Positions 53,311 through 61,249 of a stretch of DNA of 64,000 nt are shown piece by piece. Each line of letters opens with the position of its first letter. Position 1 is the first letter of the stretch. The notes under the pieces were generated by a model. The model searched no databases, had not been told where the DNA came from, and was given only the letters and a program-made list of their open reading frames with translations. Position numbers and translations under genes: made by a program. The stretch comes from Streptomyces mirabilis (GTDB lineage: Bacteria > Actinomycetota > Actinomycetes > Streptomycetales > Streptomycetaceae), in the NCBI RefSeq assembly GCF_018310535.1, contig NZ_CP074102.1:3224001-3288000 (forward strand), in the 5' to 3' direction.

Positions 53311-54323
53311 CGGCCTGCTCGCATGGTGGTGATGGCTCCTTCGGTGTCACGACGCAGCACGAAACGCTGGTAGGCGAGGGCGAAGACGAGGCTGATCAGG
53401 AACATCGCCACGCTGATCGCGCTGGCGTAGCCCATCTGGTAGCGCTTGAAGCCGTACTGGAACATGCTGATGACCATGGTTTCGGAGTGGTGGTCGGGAC
53501 CGCCCGCGGAGATCACCCAGACCAGGTCGAAGAGCTGGATGGCGCCGATCACGGACAGGAACACGCTGATCCGCAGGGTCGGCGCGAGCAGCGGGAGCGT
53601 GACGTGGCGGAAGCGCTGCCAGCTGCCGGCGCCGTCGATGCGTGCCGCCTCGTGCAGCTCCGCCGGGATGCCCTGGAGGCCTGCCAGGTAGAGCATCATG
53701 TGGAAGCCGAAGTACTTCCAGGTCATGACCAGGAAGAGGGTGGGCAGGACGGTGTTCTGACCCGCGAACCAGAGCCCGCCCAGGCCGTCGAGACCGACCG
53801 CGCCGAGGACCTTGTCGGCGAGTCCGCCGCCCGGCGCGAAGATCATGCTGAACAGCACGCCGGTGATGACCTCGGACAGGATGTACGGCGCGAAGAACAA
53901 CATCCGGTAGACGGCCCGGCCGCGCAGTCTCTGGTTGAGCAGCACGGCCATGGCGAGCGCGAACGGCAGCTGGAGGACCAGGGAGAAGGCGACGAGCAGG
54001 ACGCCGCGCCACAGGTCCCCGAGGAACACCGGGTCCTGGAAGAGCCGGGTGTAGTTGTCGAACCCCACGGAGTCGGTGGGCGAGCCGAACCCGCCCCAGT
54101 TGAAGAAGCTGACGTAGAAGGCGTAGCCCATCGGCAGGAGGACGAGCATCCCGAACAGGGCGAGCGCCGGAATGGTGAAGACGAAGGCCGCGAACCAGTC
54201 GCGCACGCGCCGCAGGACGGGACGGCGGGGCCCTGGGCCCGGTGAAACGGCCGTCACGCCGGTCGACTTGCCGAGATCGGGCACATACGTCGACGCGGTC
54301 GAGGTCGAGGTCGAGTGCGTCAT
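53307..54323 (-). CDS. bxlF: ABC transporter permease, sugar type (BxlF-like)
   Basis: A 338-residue MalF-type permease, with a long cytoplasmic N-terminus (about 40 residues), six hydrophobic segments and the EAA-type loop LHEAARIDGAGSWQRFRHVTLPLLAP. It overlaps the next permease by four bases and follows the binding-protein gene by nine bases, so the three are coupled. Confidence 0.9.
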   Translation of the reverse strand: MTHSTSTSTASTYVPDLGKSTGVTAVSPGPGPRRPVLRRVRDWFAAFVFTIPALALFGMLVLLPMGYAFYVSFFNWGGFGSPTDSVGFDNYTRLFQDPVFLGDLWRGVLLVAFSLVLQLPFALAMAVLLNQRLRGRAVYRMLFFAPYILSEVITGVLFSMIFAPGGGLADKVLGAVGLDGLGGLWFAGQNTVLPTLFLVMTWKYFGFHMMLYLAGLQGIPAELHEAARIDGAGSWQRFRHVTLPLLAPTLRISVFLSVIGAIQLFDLVWVISAGGPDHHSETMVISMFQYGFKRYQMGYASAISVAMFLISLVFALAYQRFVLRRDTEGAITTMRAGR

Positions 54324-54332
54324 CGCCGGCCG

Positions 54333-55643
54333 CTAGCTCTTCTCGCTCTTGGCGACCTGGGTCACCGAACGTGTGACCTGCTCGGGCGACTTGGAGCCGG
54401 CGATGAGCGCGGCGACACTGTCGTTGATCTCCTGGCCGACGGCGGGGGCGTACGCCTGGTCGAGGTAGAGCTGGAAGCCGGTGGCGTTGTTCAGGGCGTC
54501 CGACACGGCGGTGAGGTTGGGGTCGGTCAGCGCGGGGCGTGCGTCCTTGGACACCGGTATCAGGCCGGTCTCCTTGACGAGGGTCTCGGCGAACTGCTTC
54601 TCCGCGAAGAACTTCAGGAACTCCACCGCCGCGTCCGGCGCCCCCTTGCGCACCGCGTGGCCGCCGCCCCCGCCGAACACCTCGGTGAGCGCGCCCTTTC
54701 CGCCCTCCACGGAGGGGAAGGAGAAGAAGCCCAGGTCGTCGCCGATGCCCTTGCCCGAGTCCTTCTCGACGGTCGGCGCCCACTGGCCCATCAGCTCCAT
54801 GGCCGCCTTGCCGTTGCCCATCAGGGCCGCCTCACCGTTGGGATCGGAGTAGGCCCCGCCGAGGAAACCCCTCTGGAAGGGTTCGAGCGCGACGAGGTCC
54901 TTGAGGTGCTGGCCGGCCGTGACGAACCCCTCGCCGGTGAAGTCGGCGTCGGTGGCGGCCTTCTGCATCGCCTCCAGTCCGGCGACGCGCATCGACAGAT
55001 ACGCCCAGTAGTACATGCCGGGCCACTTCTCCTTGCCGGCCAGCGCGATGGGCGTGATCCCGGCGCTCTTGAGGGCCCTGATGGTGTCGAGATAGCCGGA
55101 CCAGGTGGTGGGCGGGGTGTCGATCTTGGCCTTCTTGAAGAGCGCCTTGTTGTACCAGAAGCCGACCATGCCGATGTCGAACGGGACCGCGTACGTCTTC
55201 TTGTCGAACTGGTAGGCCGCCAGCGAGGCGGGCACATAGTCCTTCGTCCAGGAGGCGGTCTTGTCGGTCAGGTCCTCGACCAGACCCGCGTCGATCTGCT
55301 GCTTGAGGACCCCGCCGCCCCAGGTGTGGAAGACGTCCGGAAGCTTTCCGGAGGTGGTCAGCGCGGTCATCTTCGACTTGTACGCCTCGTTCTCCAGCGT
55401 GACGACCTTGACCTTCACGTCCGGGTGCGCGGCCTCGAAGTCCTTGGCGCGCTGGGCCCACAACTTCTTCGCGGGCTGGGTGGTGGTGATGTTCCACCAC
55501 TCGATCGTGGTCTTGCCCGAACTGTTCCCGCTGTCGGAGGAGCCGCACGCGCTCAGGGCGGCCGCGCCCAGTCCGGTCGCCGCGGATGCCGCCAGGAACC
55601 TCCGGCGGGAGAAAGAGGTGTAGGTGTCGCCCAACGCTCGCAT
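54333..55643 (-). CDS. bxlE: Sugar-binding lipoprotein (BxlE-like), Tat-type signal
   Basis: A 436-residue solute-binding protein for an ABC importer. The N-terminus carries twin arginines (SRRRFLAASAATG) and the lipobox LSACGS, so it is probably a Tat-exported lipoprotein. The body has ASP-type features of CUT1 binding proteins (IEWWNITTTQPAKKLW, GKLPDVFHTWGGG, YAVPFDIGMVGFWYNK, NGKAAMELMGQW). First gene of the bxl operon. A 16-bp palindrome lies 21 bp upstream. Confidence 0.9.
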   Translation of the reverse strand: MRALGDTYTSFSRRRFLAASAATGLGAAALSACGSSDSGNSSGKTTIEWWNITTTQPAKKLWAQRAKDFEAAHPDVKVKVVTLENEAYKSKMTALTTSGKLPDVFHTWGGGVLKQQIDAGLVEDLTDKTASWTKDYVPASLAAYQFDKKTYAVPFDIGMVGFWYNKALFKKAKIDTPPTTWSGYLDTIRALKSAGITPIALAGKEKWPGMYYWAYLSMRVAGLEAMQKAATDADFTGEGFVTAGQHLKDLVALEPFQRGFLGGAYSDPNGEAALMGNGKAAMELMGQWAPTVEKDSGKGIGDDLGFFSFPSVEGGKGALTEVFGGGGGHAVRKGAPDAAVEFLKFFAEKQFAETLVKETGLIPVSKDARPALTDPNLTAVSDALNNATGFQLYLDQAYAPAVGQEINDSVAALIAGSKSPEQVTRSVTQVAKSEKS

Positions 55644-55663
55644 CGCACACCTTCCGGAAGAGA

Positions 55664-55679
55664 GCCGATAATTATCGGC
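55664..55679. promoter_or_regulatory. 16-bp perfect palindrome upstream of bxlE
   Basis: GCCGATAATTATCGGC, AT-rich core, 21 bp before the bxlE start. LacI-family operators usually have a central CG; this one has AATT, so its regulator is uncertain, but position and symmetry make it a strong operator candidate. Confidence 0.55.
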
Positions 55680-55767
55680 CGAGTGCGCCGGAAGTTACGG
55701 GTGCGGGACAGCCGTGTCAACGCCCCTGACAAATATCGAGAGTTCTTCGAGTGCGGGCCGGTGGGGG

Positions 55768-55846
55768 CTGGTCGCGCAGTTCCCCGCGCCCCTTCGGTCG
55801 CGCAGTTCCCCGCGCCCCTGAAGGGGCGCGGGGAACTGCGCGACCG
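55768..55846. repeat. Repeat GCGCAGTTCCCCGCGCCCCT: direct and inverted copies
   Basis: Copy 1 is at about 55774-55793, copy 2 at about 55800-55819, and copy 3 follows inverted. Copies 2 and 3 make a 25-bp perfect stem (55795-55819 with 55822-55846, loop GA). A further copy lies at 60321-60342. The stem can act as a terminator for bxlR. I recognise this as a common Streptomyces element. Confidence 0.75.
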
Positions 55847-55905
55847 GCCACGAATCACCCGCAGCCGCCGAACCGCCCTCAGACACCCCGCCCCTGAGGC
55901 GCCTC

Positions 55906-56946
55906 TCAACCCCGTCGCGCCGTACTCGCCCGAACAACCAGCTCGGTAGCCAGCTCAACCCTCGGAGAGACCGGGTCCTCGCCCAGCGCCAGCCGGAGCA
56001 CCGTGCGCGTGGCCAGCTTCCCCATGTCCGCCAGCGGCTGCCGCACCGTCGTGAGCGGCGGCGCCGACCACCGGACCTCCGGCAGATCGTCGAACCCGAC
56101 GACACTCATGTCCTCGGGCACCCGCAACCCCCGCCGACGCAACGCCTCGATCGCCCCGAGCGCCATCTGGTCACTCGCCGCGAACAGCGCGGTCGGCGGT
56201 TCCTCCAGGTCGAGCAGCGTGTTGCAGCCGTCGAAGCCGGCCTGGTGGTAGAAGTCCCCCGGTACGATCAGCGCGTCGTCGACCGCGACGCCCGCCCCGT
56301 CCAGCGCCGCCCGGTACCCGTCGAGCCGCGCCCGCGAGCACAGCAACCGCACCGGCCCCGCGACAAAGCCGATCCGCCGGTGCCCGAGCCCGAGCAGATG
56401 CTCCGTCGCCGCCATCCCGCCCGCCCAGTTGGCGGCGCCGACGGTCGGTATGTCCAGGGTCGGGGACCCCGCAGGATCGACCACGACCAGCGGCACCCCG
56501 AGCCGCCGCAACTCCTCGTGCAGCCGGGGTTCGAGGACCGAGGTCACGAGGATCACGCCGTCCGAGGCGCGGGCGCGCAGATTGGTCATCCACTGCCGGG
56601 CCGAGCCCGACGCACCGTGGATGGCGGACACCACCGTGCCCACTCCGGAGGCGTGCGCGACCTCCTCGACCCCTCGGATGATCTCCACCGCCCAGGGGCT
56701 GTCGAGGTCGTTGAAGACCAGGTCGATCAGGGCCGCCCGGTCTCCGGGCGCGGACGACCTGCGCTGGTAGCCGTGGCGCCGCAGCAGGTCCTCGATGCGG
56801 GCCCGGGTCTCCGGCGAGACGTCGGAGCGGCCGTTGACGACACGCGACACGGTGGGCACCGAGACGCCGGCCTGCCGGGCGATCTCGGTGATCGTCACCT
56901 TGTTCTTGATGCTCTCCCGGGCCACTGCGCCCACCTCCGTCGACAC
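55906..56946 (-). CDS. bxlR: LacI-family regulator (BxlR-like)
   Basis: A 346-residue repressor with helix-turn-helix VTITEIARQAGVSVPTVSRV, NGRSDVSPETR and an effector domain (LIDLVFNDLDSPWAVEIIRG to FDDLPEVRWSAPPLTTV). It is the gene immediately upstream of the bxlE operon, 262 bp away and in the same direction, the place of bxlR in known Streptomyces operons. It is a close paralogue of the LacI gene at 48969-50030. ATG 56946. Confidence 0.87.
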   Translation of the reverse strand: MSTEVGAVARESIKNKVTITEIARQAGVSVPTVSRVVNGRSDVSPETRARIEDLLRRHGYQRRSSAPGDRAALIDLVFNDLDSPWAVEIIRGVEEVAHASGVGTVVSAIHGASGSARQWMTNLRARASDGVILVTSVLEPRLHEELRRLGVPLVVVDPAGSPTLDIPTVGAANWAGGMAATEHLLGLGHRRIGFVAGPVRLLCSRARLDGYRAALDGAGVAVDDALIVPGDFYHQAGFDGCNTLLDLEEPPTALFAASDQMALGAIEALRRRGLRVPEDMSVVGFDDLPEVRWSAPPLTTVRQPLADMGKLATRTVLRLALGEDPVSPRVELATELVVRASTARRG

Positions 56947-57032
56947 GTCGAACCGCCCCTCTACCGTTCCACACCCACGGACGAAACTTTGCAGGAGTCT
57001 TCCGGAAAAGCGAGGTCGGCGTGAAGCCCAGC

Positions 57033-57056
57033 CGGAAACGAAGACGGAAACGAAGA
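57033..57056. repeat. 12-bp tandem repeat beside a stop codon
   Basis: GGAAACGAAGAC is repeated twice in tandem and ends two bases before the stop codon of the minus-strand gene at 57059. Confidence 0.65.
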
Positions 57057-57058
57057 CG

Positions 57059-57310
57059 TCAGGAGACCGACTCGAACCGCCACCGATGGACCGCCCGGGT
57101 CACCAAGTCCCCGTCCGGCTCCGGGAGTTCGGGGAGCTCGGCGTCGTAGGCCGCATCCCACCAGGTGATGACGAGCACCCGGTCCTGCGGCGCGCGCAGG
57201 ATCTCCCGCCGCAGCGGCTGCGTCGCCGACTCCTGTCCCCGTACCCAGGCGAGCAGTTCCTCGCCCCGCCCGGGGACGGCCCGCGCCTCCCACATCAACG
57301 CGACGGTCAC
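57059..57310 (-). CDS. Small protein of unknown function downstream of tsaD
   Basis: An 83-residue protein beginning [20 protein letters not shown], with [20 protein letters not shown] and a Trp/Arg end ([10 protein letters not shown]). The first half resembles a small antibiotic-monooxygenase-type alpha/beta domain, but I would not name it. GTG 57310 overlaps the tsaD stop by four bases (GTGA), so it is translated from the tsa operon. Confidence 0.75.
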   Translation of the reverse strand: MTVALMWEARAVPGRGEELLAWVRGQESATQPLRREILRAPQDRVLVITWWDAAYDAELPELPEPDGDLVTRAVHRWRFESVS

Positions 57311-58416
57311 GAGTACAGGTTCTCCTTCGAGACCTCGTGCACATGATCATGATCATGGCCGTGCTCGTGTGAACGACCGGGCACATGCGGGTCCGTCACC
57401 GGCAGTGAGGAGTCGGCCGACAGGTCCCAGTCGGAGGTGGCCCGGTTCCGGGAGACCATCTCCGCGCCCAGCGCGGCCACCATCGCCCCGTTGTCCGTGC
57501 ACAGCTTCGGCCGTGGCACCCGCAGCCGGATCCCCGCGGCCTCGCAGCGCTCCTGGGCCAGCGCCCGCAGCCGTGAGTTGGCGGCCACGCCACCGCCGAT
57601 CATCAGGTGGTCGACGCCCTCGTCCTTGCAGGCCCGTACGGCCTTGCGGGTCAGCACGTCGACGACCGCTTCCTGGAAGGAGGCCGACACGTCACGCACC
57701 GGCACCTCCTCACCCGCCGCCCGCTTGGCCTCGATCCAGCGGGCAACGGACGTCTTCAGCCCGGAGAAGGAGAAGTCGTACGCCGGGTCGCGCGGGCCGG
57801 TCAGGCCGCGCGGGAACGCGATCGCCGAGGGGTCGCCCTCGCGCGCGTACCGGTCGATGACCGGACCACCGGGGAAGCCCAGGTTCAGCACGCGCGCGAT
57901 CTTGTCGAAGGCCTCGCCGGCCGCGTCGTCGATGGTCGCGCCCAGCGGGCGGACGTCCGAGGTGATGTCGGTCGACAGCAGCAGCGAGGAGTGACCGCCG
58001 GAGACCAGCAGGGCCATCGTCGGCTCCGGCAGCGGGCCGTGCTCCAACTGGTCCACACAGATGTGGGAGGCGAGGTGGTTGACGCCGTAGAGGGGCTTGC
58101 CCAGCGCGTAGGCGTACGCCTTGGCGGCGGTGACGCCGACGAGGAGGGCGCCGGCGAGGCCGGGACCGGCGGTGACCGCAATGCCGTCCAGGTCCTTCGC
58201 GCTCACCCCCGCGTCCTTGAGCGCCCGGTCGATGGTCGGCACCATCGCCTCCAGGTGGGCGCGGGAGGCGACCTCGGGCACGACGCCGCCGAAGCGGGCG
58301 TGCTCGTCGACGCTGGACGCGATGGCGTCCGCGAGCAGCGTGGTACCGCGGACGATGCCGACTCCGGTCTCGTCGCAGGAGGTCTCGATACCCAGGACCA
58401 GCGGTTCGTCAGCCAT
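57307..58416 (-). CDS. tsaD: tRNA threonylcarbamoyladenosine synthesis protein TsaD
   Basis: A 369-residue ASKHA-fold enzyme of the t6A pathway; with TsaB and TsaE it transfers threonylcarbamoyl to A37 of ANN-reading tRNAs. Motifs: [27 protein letters not shown] (metal His), [31 protein letters not shown] and [13 protein letters not shown]. The last 30 residues are an unusual His-rich extension ([13 protein letters not shown]). ATG 58416 overlaps rimI by eight bases. Confidence 0.95.
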   Translation of the reverse strand: MADEPLVLGIETSCDETGVGIVRGTTLLADAIASSVDEHARFGGVVPEVASRAHLEAMVPTIDRALKDAGVSAKDLDGIAVTAGPGLAGALLVGVTAAKAYAYALGKPLYGVNHLASHICVDQLEHGPLPEPTMALLVSGGHSSLLLSTDITSDVRPLGATIDDAAGEAFDKIARVLNLGFPGGPVIDRYAREGDPSAIAFPRGLTGPRDPAYDFSFSGLKTSVARWIEAKRAAGEEVPVRDVSASFQEAVVDVLTRKAVRACKDEGVDHLMIGGGVAANSRLRALAQERCEAAGIRLRVPRPKLCTDNGAMVAALGAEMVSRNRATSDWDLSADSSLPVTDPHVPGRSHEHGHDHDHVHEVSKENLYS

Positions 58417-58936
58417 TGCTCTCTGTTCCTTGTACGCCGTTTACTGAGGGTGGACCCGCGGTGGAGCCGCTGTCGGACGCGGTGTGCAGCCGCATGACCA
58501 GGGCGTCGACGTTGCCCGGCTGGTAGTAGCCGCGGCGGAAGCCGATGGGCTCGAAGCCGAAGCGCTCGTACAGCTTCTGCGCGCGGACGTTGTCCACGCG
58601 GCACTCGAGCATGACCTCGGCGCACTCGAACGCGGTCGCGGCCCGCACCAGCTCGGTCAGCAGCCGGGCGCCGAGGCCGGTGCCCCACTGATCACGTCGT
58701 ACGGCGATGGTCTGTACGTCGCCCAGGTCGCCGGAGGCGGCGAGCCCTGCGTATCCGACGAGCCGGCCGCTCTCCGTCGCGACCACGTACCGGCGCGTCG
58801 CCCCGGGCCCGCGGGCGTGGGCCAGCTCGGACCAGAACATCCCCCGCGACCAGGCGTCCTCGGGGAAGAGGTCCTTCTCCAGCTCCAGTACGGGATCGAT
58901 GTCCCACCAGCGCATCTCGCGCAGCTCGGCGGTCAC
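58409..58936 (-). CDS. rimI: Ribosomal-protein-alanine N-acetyltransferase RimI
   Basis: A 175-residue GNAT acetyltransferase: [20 protein letters not shown], the acetyl-CoA loop [18 protein letters not shown] and [17 protein letters not shown]. RimI acetylates the N-terminus of ribosomal protein S18 and in many bacteria is encoded between tsaB and tsaD, as here. GTG 58936 overlaps the tsaB stop (GTGA) and its own stop overlaps tsaD, so the three are tightly coupled. A Ser/Gly/Thr tail of about 20 residues follows the domain. Confidence 0.92.
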   Translation of the reverse strand: MTAELREMRWWDIDPVLELEKDLFPEDAWSRGMFWSELAHARGPGATRRYVVATESGRLVGYAGLAASGDLGDVQTIAVRRDQWGTGLGARLLTELVRAATAFECAEVMLECRVDNVRAQKLYERFGFEPIGFRRGYYQPGNVDALVMRLHTASDSGSTAGPPSVNGVQGTESNG

Positions 58937-59595
58937 TTCGGGGTGACCACCTTGTAGTTCTTGGGCACCTGGGCGTCCGGGCGGCGCAGGTAGAGCGGCC
59001 GGGGCGCCACGAGCTCCTCGCCCGCGGCGAGTTTCTCCGCAGCCAGGGACGCGAGCGCACCAGCCGAGACATTCTCGGGCGCACGGGCGTCCGGGAAGGT
59101 GTCGGGATAGAGCAGCGCACCCGCGCCCACGGCGGGCAGACCGGCAACCGTCTCGGCGATGTCGGCGGGCCGGTCGACGGCGGGCTCGGAGGCACGCGTA
59201 CGGGGGTCGTCGTACAGCGCCCAGTACACCTCCTTGCGCCGGGCGTCCGTCGCGACGACGAACGGCCCCTCGACGCCGGTGCCGTCGGCGGCGTACGCGA
59301 GCCCGTCGAGGGTGCACAGGCCGTGCACGGGCACGCCGAGCACGAGGCCGAAGGTGTCGGCGGTCATGAGGCCGACACGCAGCCCCGTGTACGGGCCGGG
59401 GCCTACGCCCACGACGATGCCGGTGACGGCGTCCAGCTTGAGGCCTGCCTCGGCGAGCACCCGGTCGACGGCCGGCAGCAGCAGCTCTCCGTGCCGGCGC
59501 GCGTCCACCTGGCTCGACGAGGCGATGACGGACGTGCCGTCGTGCAGGGCGACGGTCACGGCGGGGGTGGCGGTATCCAGAGCGAGCAAGAGCAC
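58933..59595 (-). CDS. tsaB: tRNA t6A synthesis protein TsaB
   Basis: A 220-residue ASKHA-fold partner of TsaD. LLLALDTATPAVTVALHDG, RHGELLLPAVDRVLAEAG, GVGPGPYTGLRVGLMTA and VVATDARRKEVYWALYD are the family blocks. First gene of tsaB-rimI-tsaD. GTG 59595 has TAGGCT six bases upstream and no ribosome site, so the message is probably leaderless. Confidence 0.93.
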   Translation of the reverse strand: MLLLALDTATPAVTVALHDGTSVIASSSQVDARRHGELLLPAVDRVLAEAGLKLDAVTGIVVGVGPGPYTGLRVGLMTADTFGLVLGVPVHGLCTLDGLAYAADGTGVEGPFVVATDARRKEVYWALYDDPRTRASEPAVDRPADIAETVAGLPAVGAGALLYPDTFPDARAPENVSAGALASLAAEKLAAGEELVAPRPLYLRRPDAQVPKNYKVVTPK

Positions 59596-59601
59596 GCAAA
59601 C

Positions 59602-59607
59602 AGCCTA
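59602..59607 (-). promoter_or_regulatory. -10 element of a leaderless tsaB message
   Basis: TAGGCT on the minus strand ends seven bases before the GTG of tsaB. No clear -35. Confidence 0.45.
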
Positions 59608-59717
59608 CGGCGCCCGAGCGCGACGCACGGCCGCCCCGGTCTGCGTGGTGGCGGCTGCTACCGTCACCACAAAGGACGTAATGGACACGAACGCGGTACG
59701 AGAGGCGGGTACACAAG

Positions 59718-60272
59718 GTGGCTAGGAGCAGCTCGGGATTCGTGGCCGGGCTCACCGCGGCGGCTGTCGCAGTGGTCGGCTTCCTCGCCTACCAGGCGTC
59801 CGCGAACGTGCCCGACACCCTGAGCAAGCCCCTCGCGGGCGCGACCCCCAAGGTCCCCACCACGAAGGCGCCCCGGGACAAGAAGAACCCGGTGGCGCTG
59901 CCGACCCTCTCCGGCAGGGGTGAGCGGGTCGTCTACTCGGTCGACGACGACCGCGTGTGGCTGGTCGCAGCGAACAACAGGACCGAGCGCACCTTCAAGG
60001 TCACCCCCGGCACGGTGGACCCCGCGGTCGGCAGCTACGCCGTCACCTCCCGCTCCAAGGCCGTCACCGGATCGGACGGCGCCCAGATCGAGCACGTCGT
60101 CCGCTTCGCCCTCGTGGACGGCGTGACGATCGGCTTCAGCTCCGCCACAGACGGCTCCACGGGTTCCCCCGACTCCACCAAGAAACTCGGCGGCATCCGG
60201 GAGTCCCGCAAGGACGGCACCGCGATGTGGAACTTCGCGACGATCGGCGTGAAGGTGGTCGTCATCCGCTAG
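59718..60272 (+). CDS. Membrane-anchored or secreted protein of unknown function
   Basis: A 184-residue protein with one N-terminal hydrophobic segment (SGFVAGLTAAAVAVVGFLAYQ, about 6-26), a Pro/Lys linker and a beta-rich domain (GERVVYSVDDDRVWLVAANN, TFKVTPGTVDPAVGSYAV, AMWNFATIGVKVVVI). I do not recognise the family. GTG 59718 is adjacent to ACAAGG. It is divergent from tsaB. A GCGCCCC hairpin (60310-60327) follows as probable terminator. Confidence 0.75.
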   Translation: MARSSSGFVAGLTAAAVAVVGFLAYQASANVPDTLSKPLAGATPKVPTTKAPRDKKNPVALPTLSGRGERVVYSVDDDRVWLVAANNRTERTFKVTPGTVDPAVGSYAVTSRSKAVTGSDGAQIEHVVRFALVDGVTIGFSSATDGSTGSPDSTKKLGGIRESRKDGTAMWNFATIGVKVVVIR

Positions 60273-60309
60273 TCGGCGGACCTGTACTCATCAGCGGACC
60301 TGCGCAGGA

Positions 60310-60342
60310 GCGCCCCGAAAGGGGCGCGGGGAACTGCGCGAC
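60310..60342 (+). terminator. Hairpin plus repeat copy downstream of 59718 gene
   Basis: GCGCCCC (60310-60316) pairs with GGGGCGC (60321-60327) around GAAA. The 3' arm continues as GGGGCGCGGGGAACTGCGCG, a copy of the repeat at 55768-55846. Confidence 0.65.
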
Positions 60343-60390
60343 AAGCCCCCACCGGGCCCGCGGCCGAAGAACCGTCCTCCAGCGAAGCGC

Positions 60391-60564
60391 TCACGCCGCC
60401 TTGCGGGGCCGCTCAGCCGCACGCGGCGCCTCCGGCATGGGCGCCCGGGGCGGCCTGGACACCGCGTCGGCGGCCGCACACGACGCCAACAGATCCCGCA
60501 TCGACACCCCACCGCACGGCTGCGGCACCGGCCGCACCGGCACGTCACGTTCCGAAGCCGACAT
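60391..60564 (-). CDS. 57-aa small protein, unknown
   Basis: A small ORF with AGGAGGCGTCC directly before ATG 60564. The product (starting MSASERDVPV, with the block CGGVSMRDLLASCAAADAVS and a Pro/Arg/Ala C-terminus) has no membrane segment and two Cys. I recall similar short proteins annotated as hypothetical in other Streptomyces. A 16-bp palindrome lies 33 bp upstream, suggesting regulated expression. Confidence 0.65.
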   Translation of the reverse strand: MSASERDVPVRPVPQPCGGVSMRDLLASCAAADAVSRPPRAPMPEAPRAAERPRKAA

Positions 60565-60596
60565 GGACGCCTCCTGGGGATTCGGGGGCAAGCGTG

Positions 60597-60612
60597 GTTA
60601 GGTAGACCTAAC
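60597..60612. promoter_or_regulatory. Palindrome GTTAGGTAGACCTAAC upstream of the 57-aa gene
   Basis: Seven-base arms around AG. The TTAGGT...ACCTAA arms recall the DmdR/IdeR iron box, but the spacing is five bases shorter than the usual 19-bp box. Confidence 0.45.
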
Positions 60613-60715
60613 TACGGACTGAGGTCCATGTGACCACGGCCGAGACGCCGAACGCAACATCTTGCCGACGACTTGTCGGAACCTTCACGTCCCCCGGAAC
60701 CCTCACCCAGGGTGA

Positions 60716-61249
60716 TCAGGCCGCGAGCACGCTCAGATCGGTCGTCGCCCAGCGCTCCCCGAGCCCGGTGAGCGTGACGTGCCGTACCTCGTCCGTGGTG
60801 TCGCCGACGGCCCGGTGGATGACGACGTCGAGCCGGTCGTCGGTCAGCTCCTCGACCTTGCCCTCGCCCCACTCCACGACGATCACCGAGTCGGAGAGCG
60901 ACACGTCGAGGTCGAGGTCCTCCATCTCGTCGAGGCCACCGCCCAGCCGGTACGCGTCCACGTGCACGAGCGGGGGACCGTCACCCAGGGAGGGATGCAC
61001 ACGGGCGATGACGAACGTCGGCGAGGTGACCGCGCCCCGTACGCCGAGCCCCTCGCCGAGCCCGCGCGTCAGCGTCGTCTTGCCCGCGCCGAGCTCCCCG
61101 TTCAGCATCACGAGATCACCCGCGCGCAGCAGCTTGGCCAGGTGAAGGCCCAACTCCCGCATCTGCTCGGGCGAGTTGACGGTGATCCGGACGTTCACGC
61201 CCTCGGCGGCGGGCTCAGCCGGGTTGTGCGCTGCTGCTGGTGCTTCCAT
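60716..61249 (-). CDS. tsaE: tRNA t6A synthesis ATPase TsaE
   Basis: A 177-residue ATPase that completes the TsaBDE cycle. Walker A in NGELGAGKTTLTRGLGEGLG, then VTSPTFVIARVH, VHVDAYRL and the Trp-Glu of IVVEWGEGKVEEL. ATG 61249 overlaps the end of the upstream hydrolase gene by 35 bp. It is separated from tsaB by two short genes, so the tsa genes are in two transcripts. Confidence 0.93.
   Translation of the reverse strand: MEAPAAAHNPAEPAAEGVNVRITVNSPEQMRELGLHLAKLLRAGDLVMLNGELGAGKTTLTRGLGEGLGVRGAVTSPTFVIARVHPSLGDGPPLVHVDAYRLGGGLDEMEDLDLDVSLSDSVIVVEWGEGKVEELTDDRLDVVIHRAVGDTTDEVRHVTLTGLGERWATTDLSVLAA

Noticed and set aside
60597..60612. A canonical 19-bp DmdR iron box
   Set aside because: The arms match but the spacing is two bases instead of seven, so I list it only as iron-box-like.
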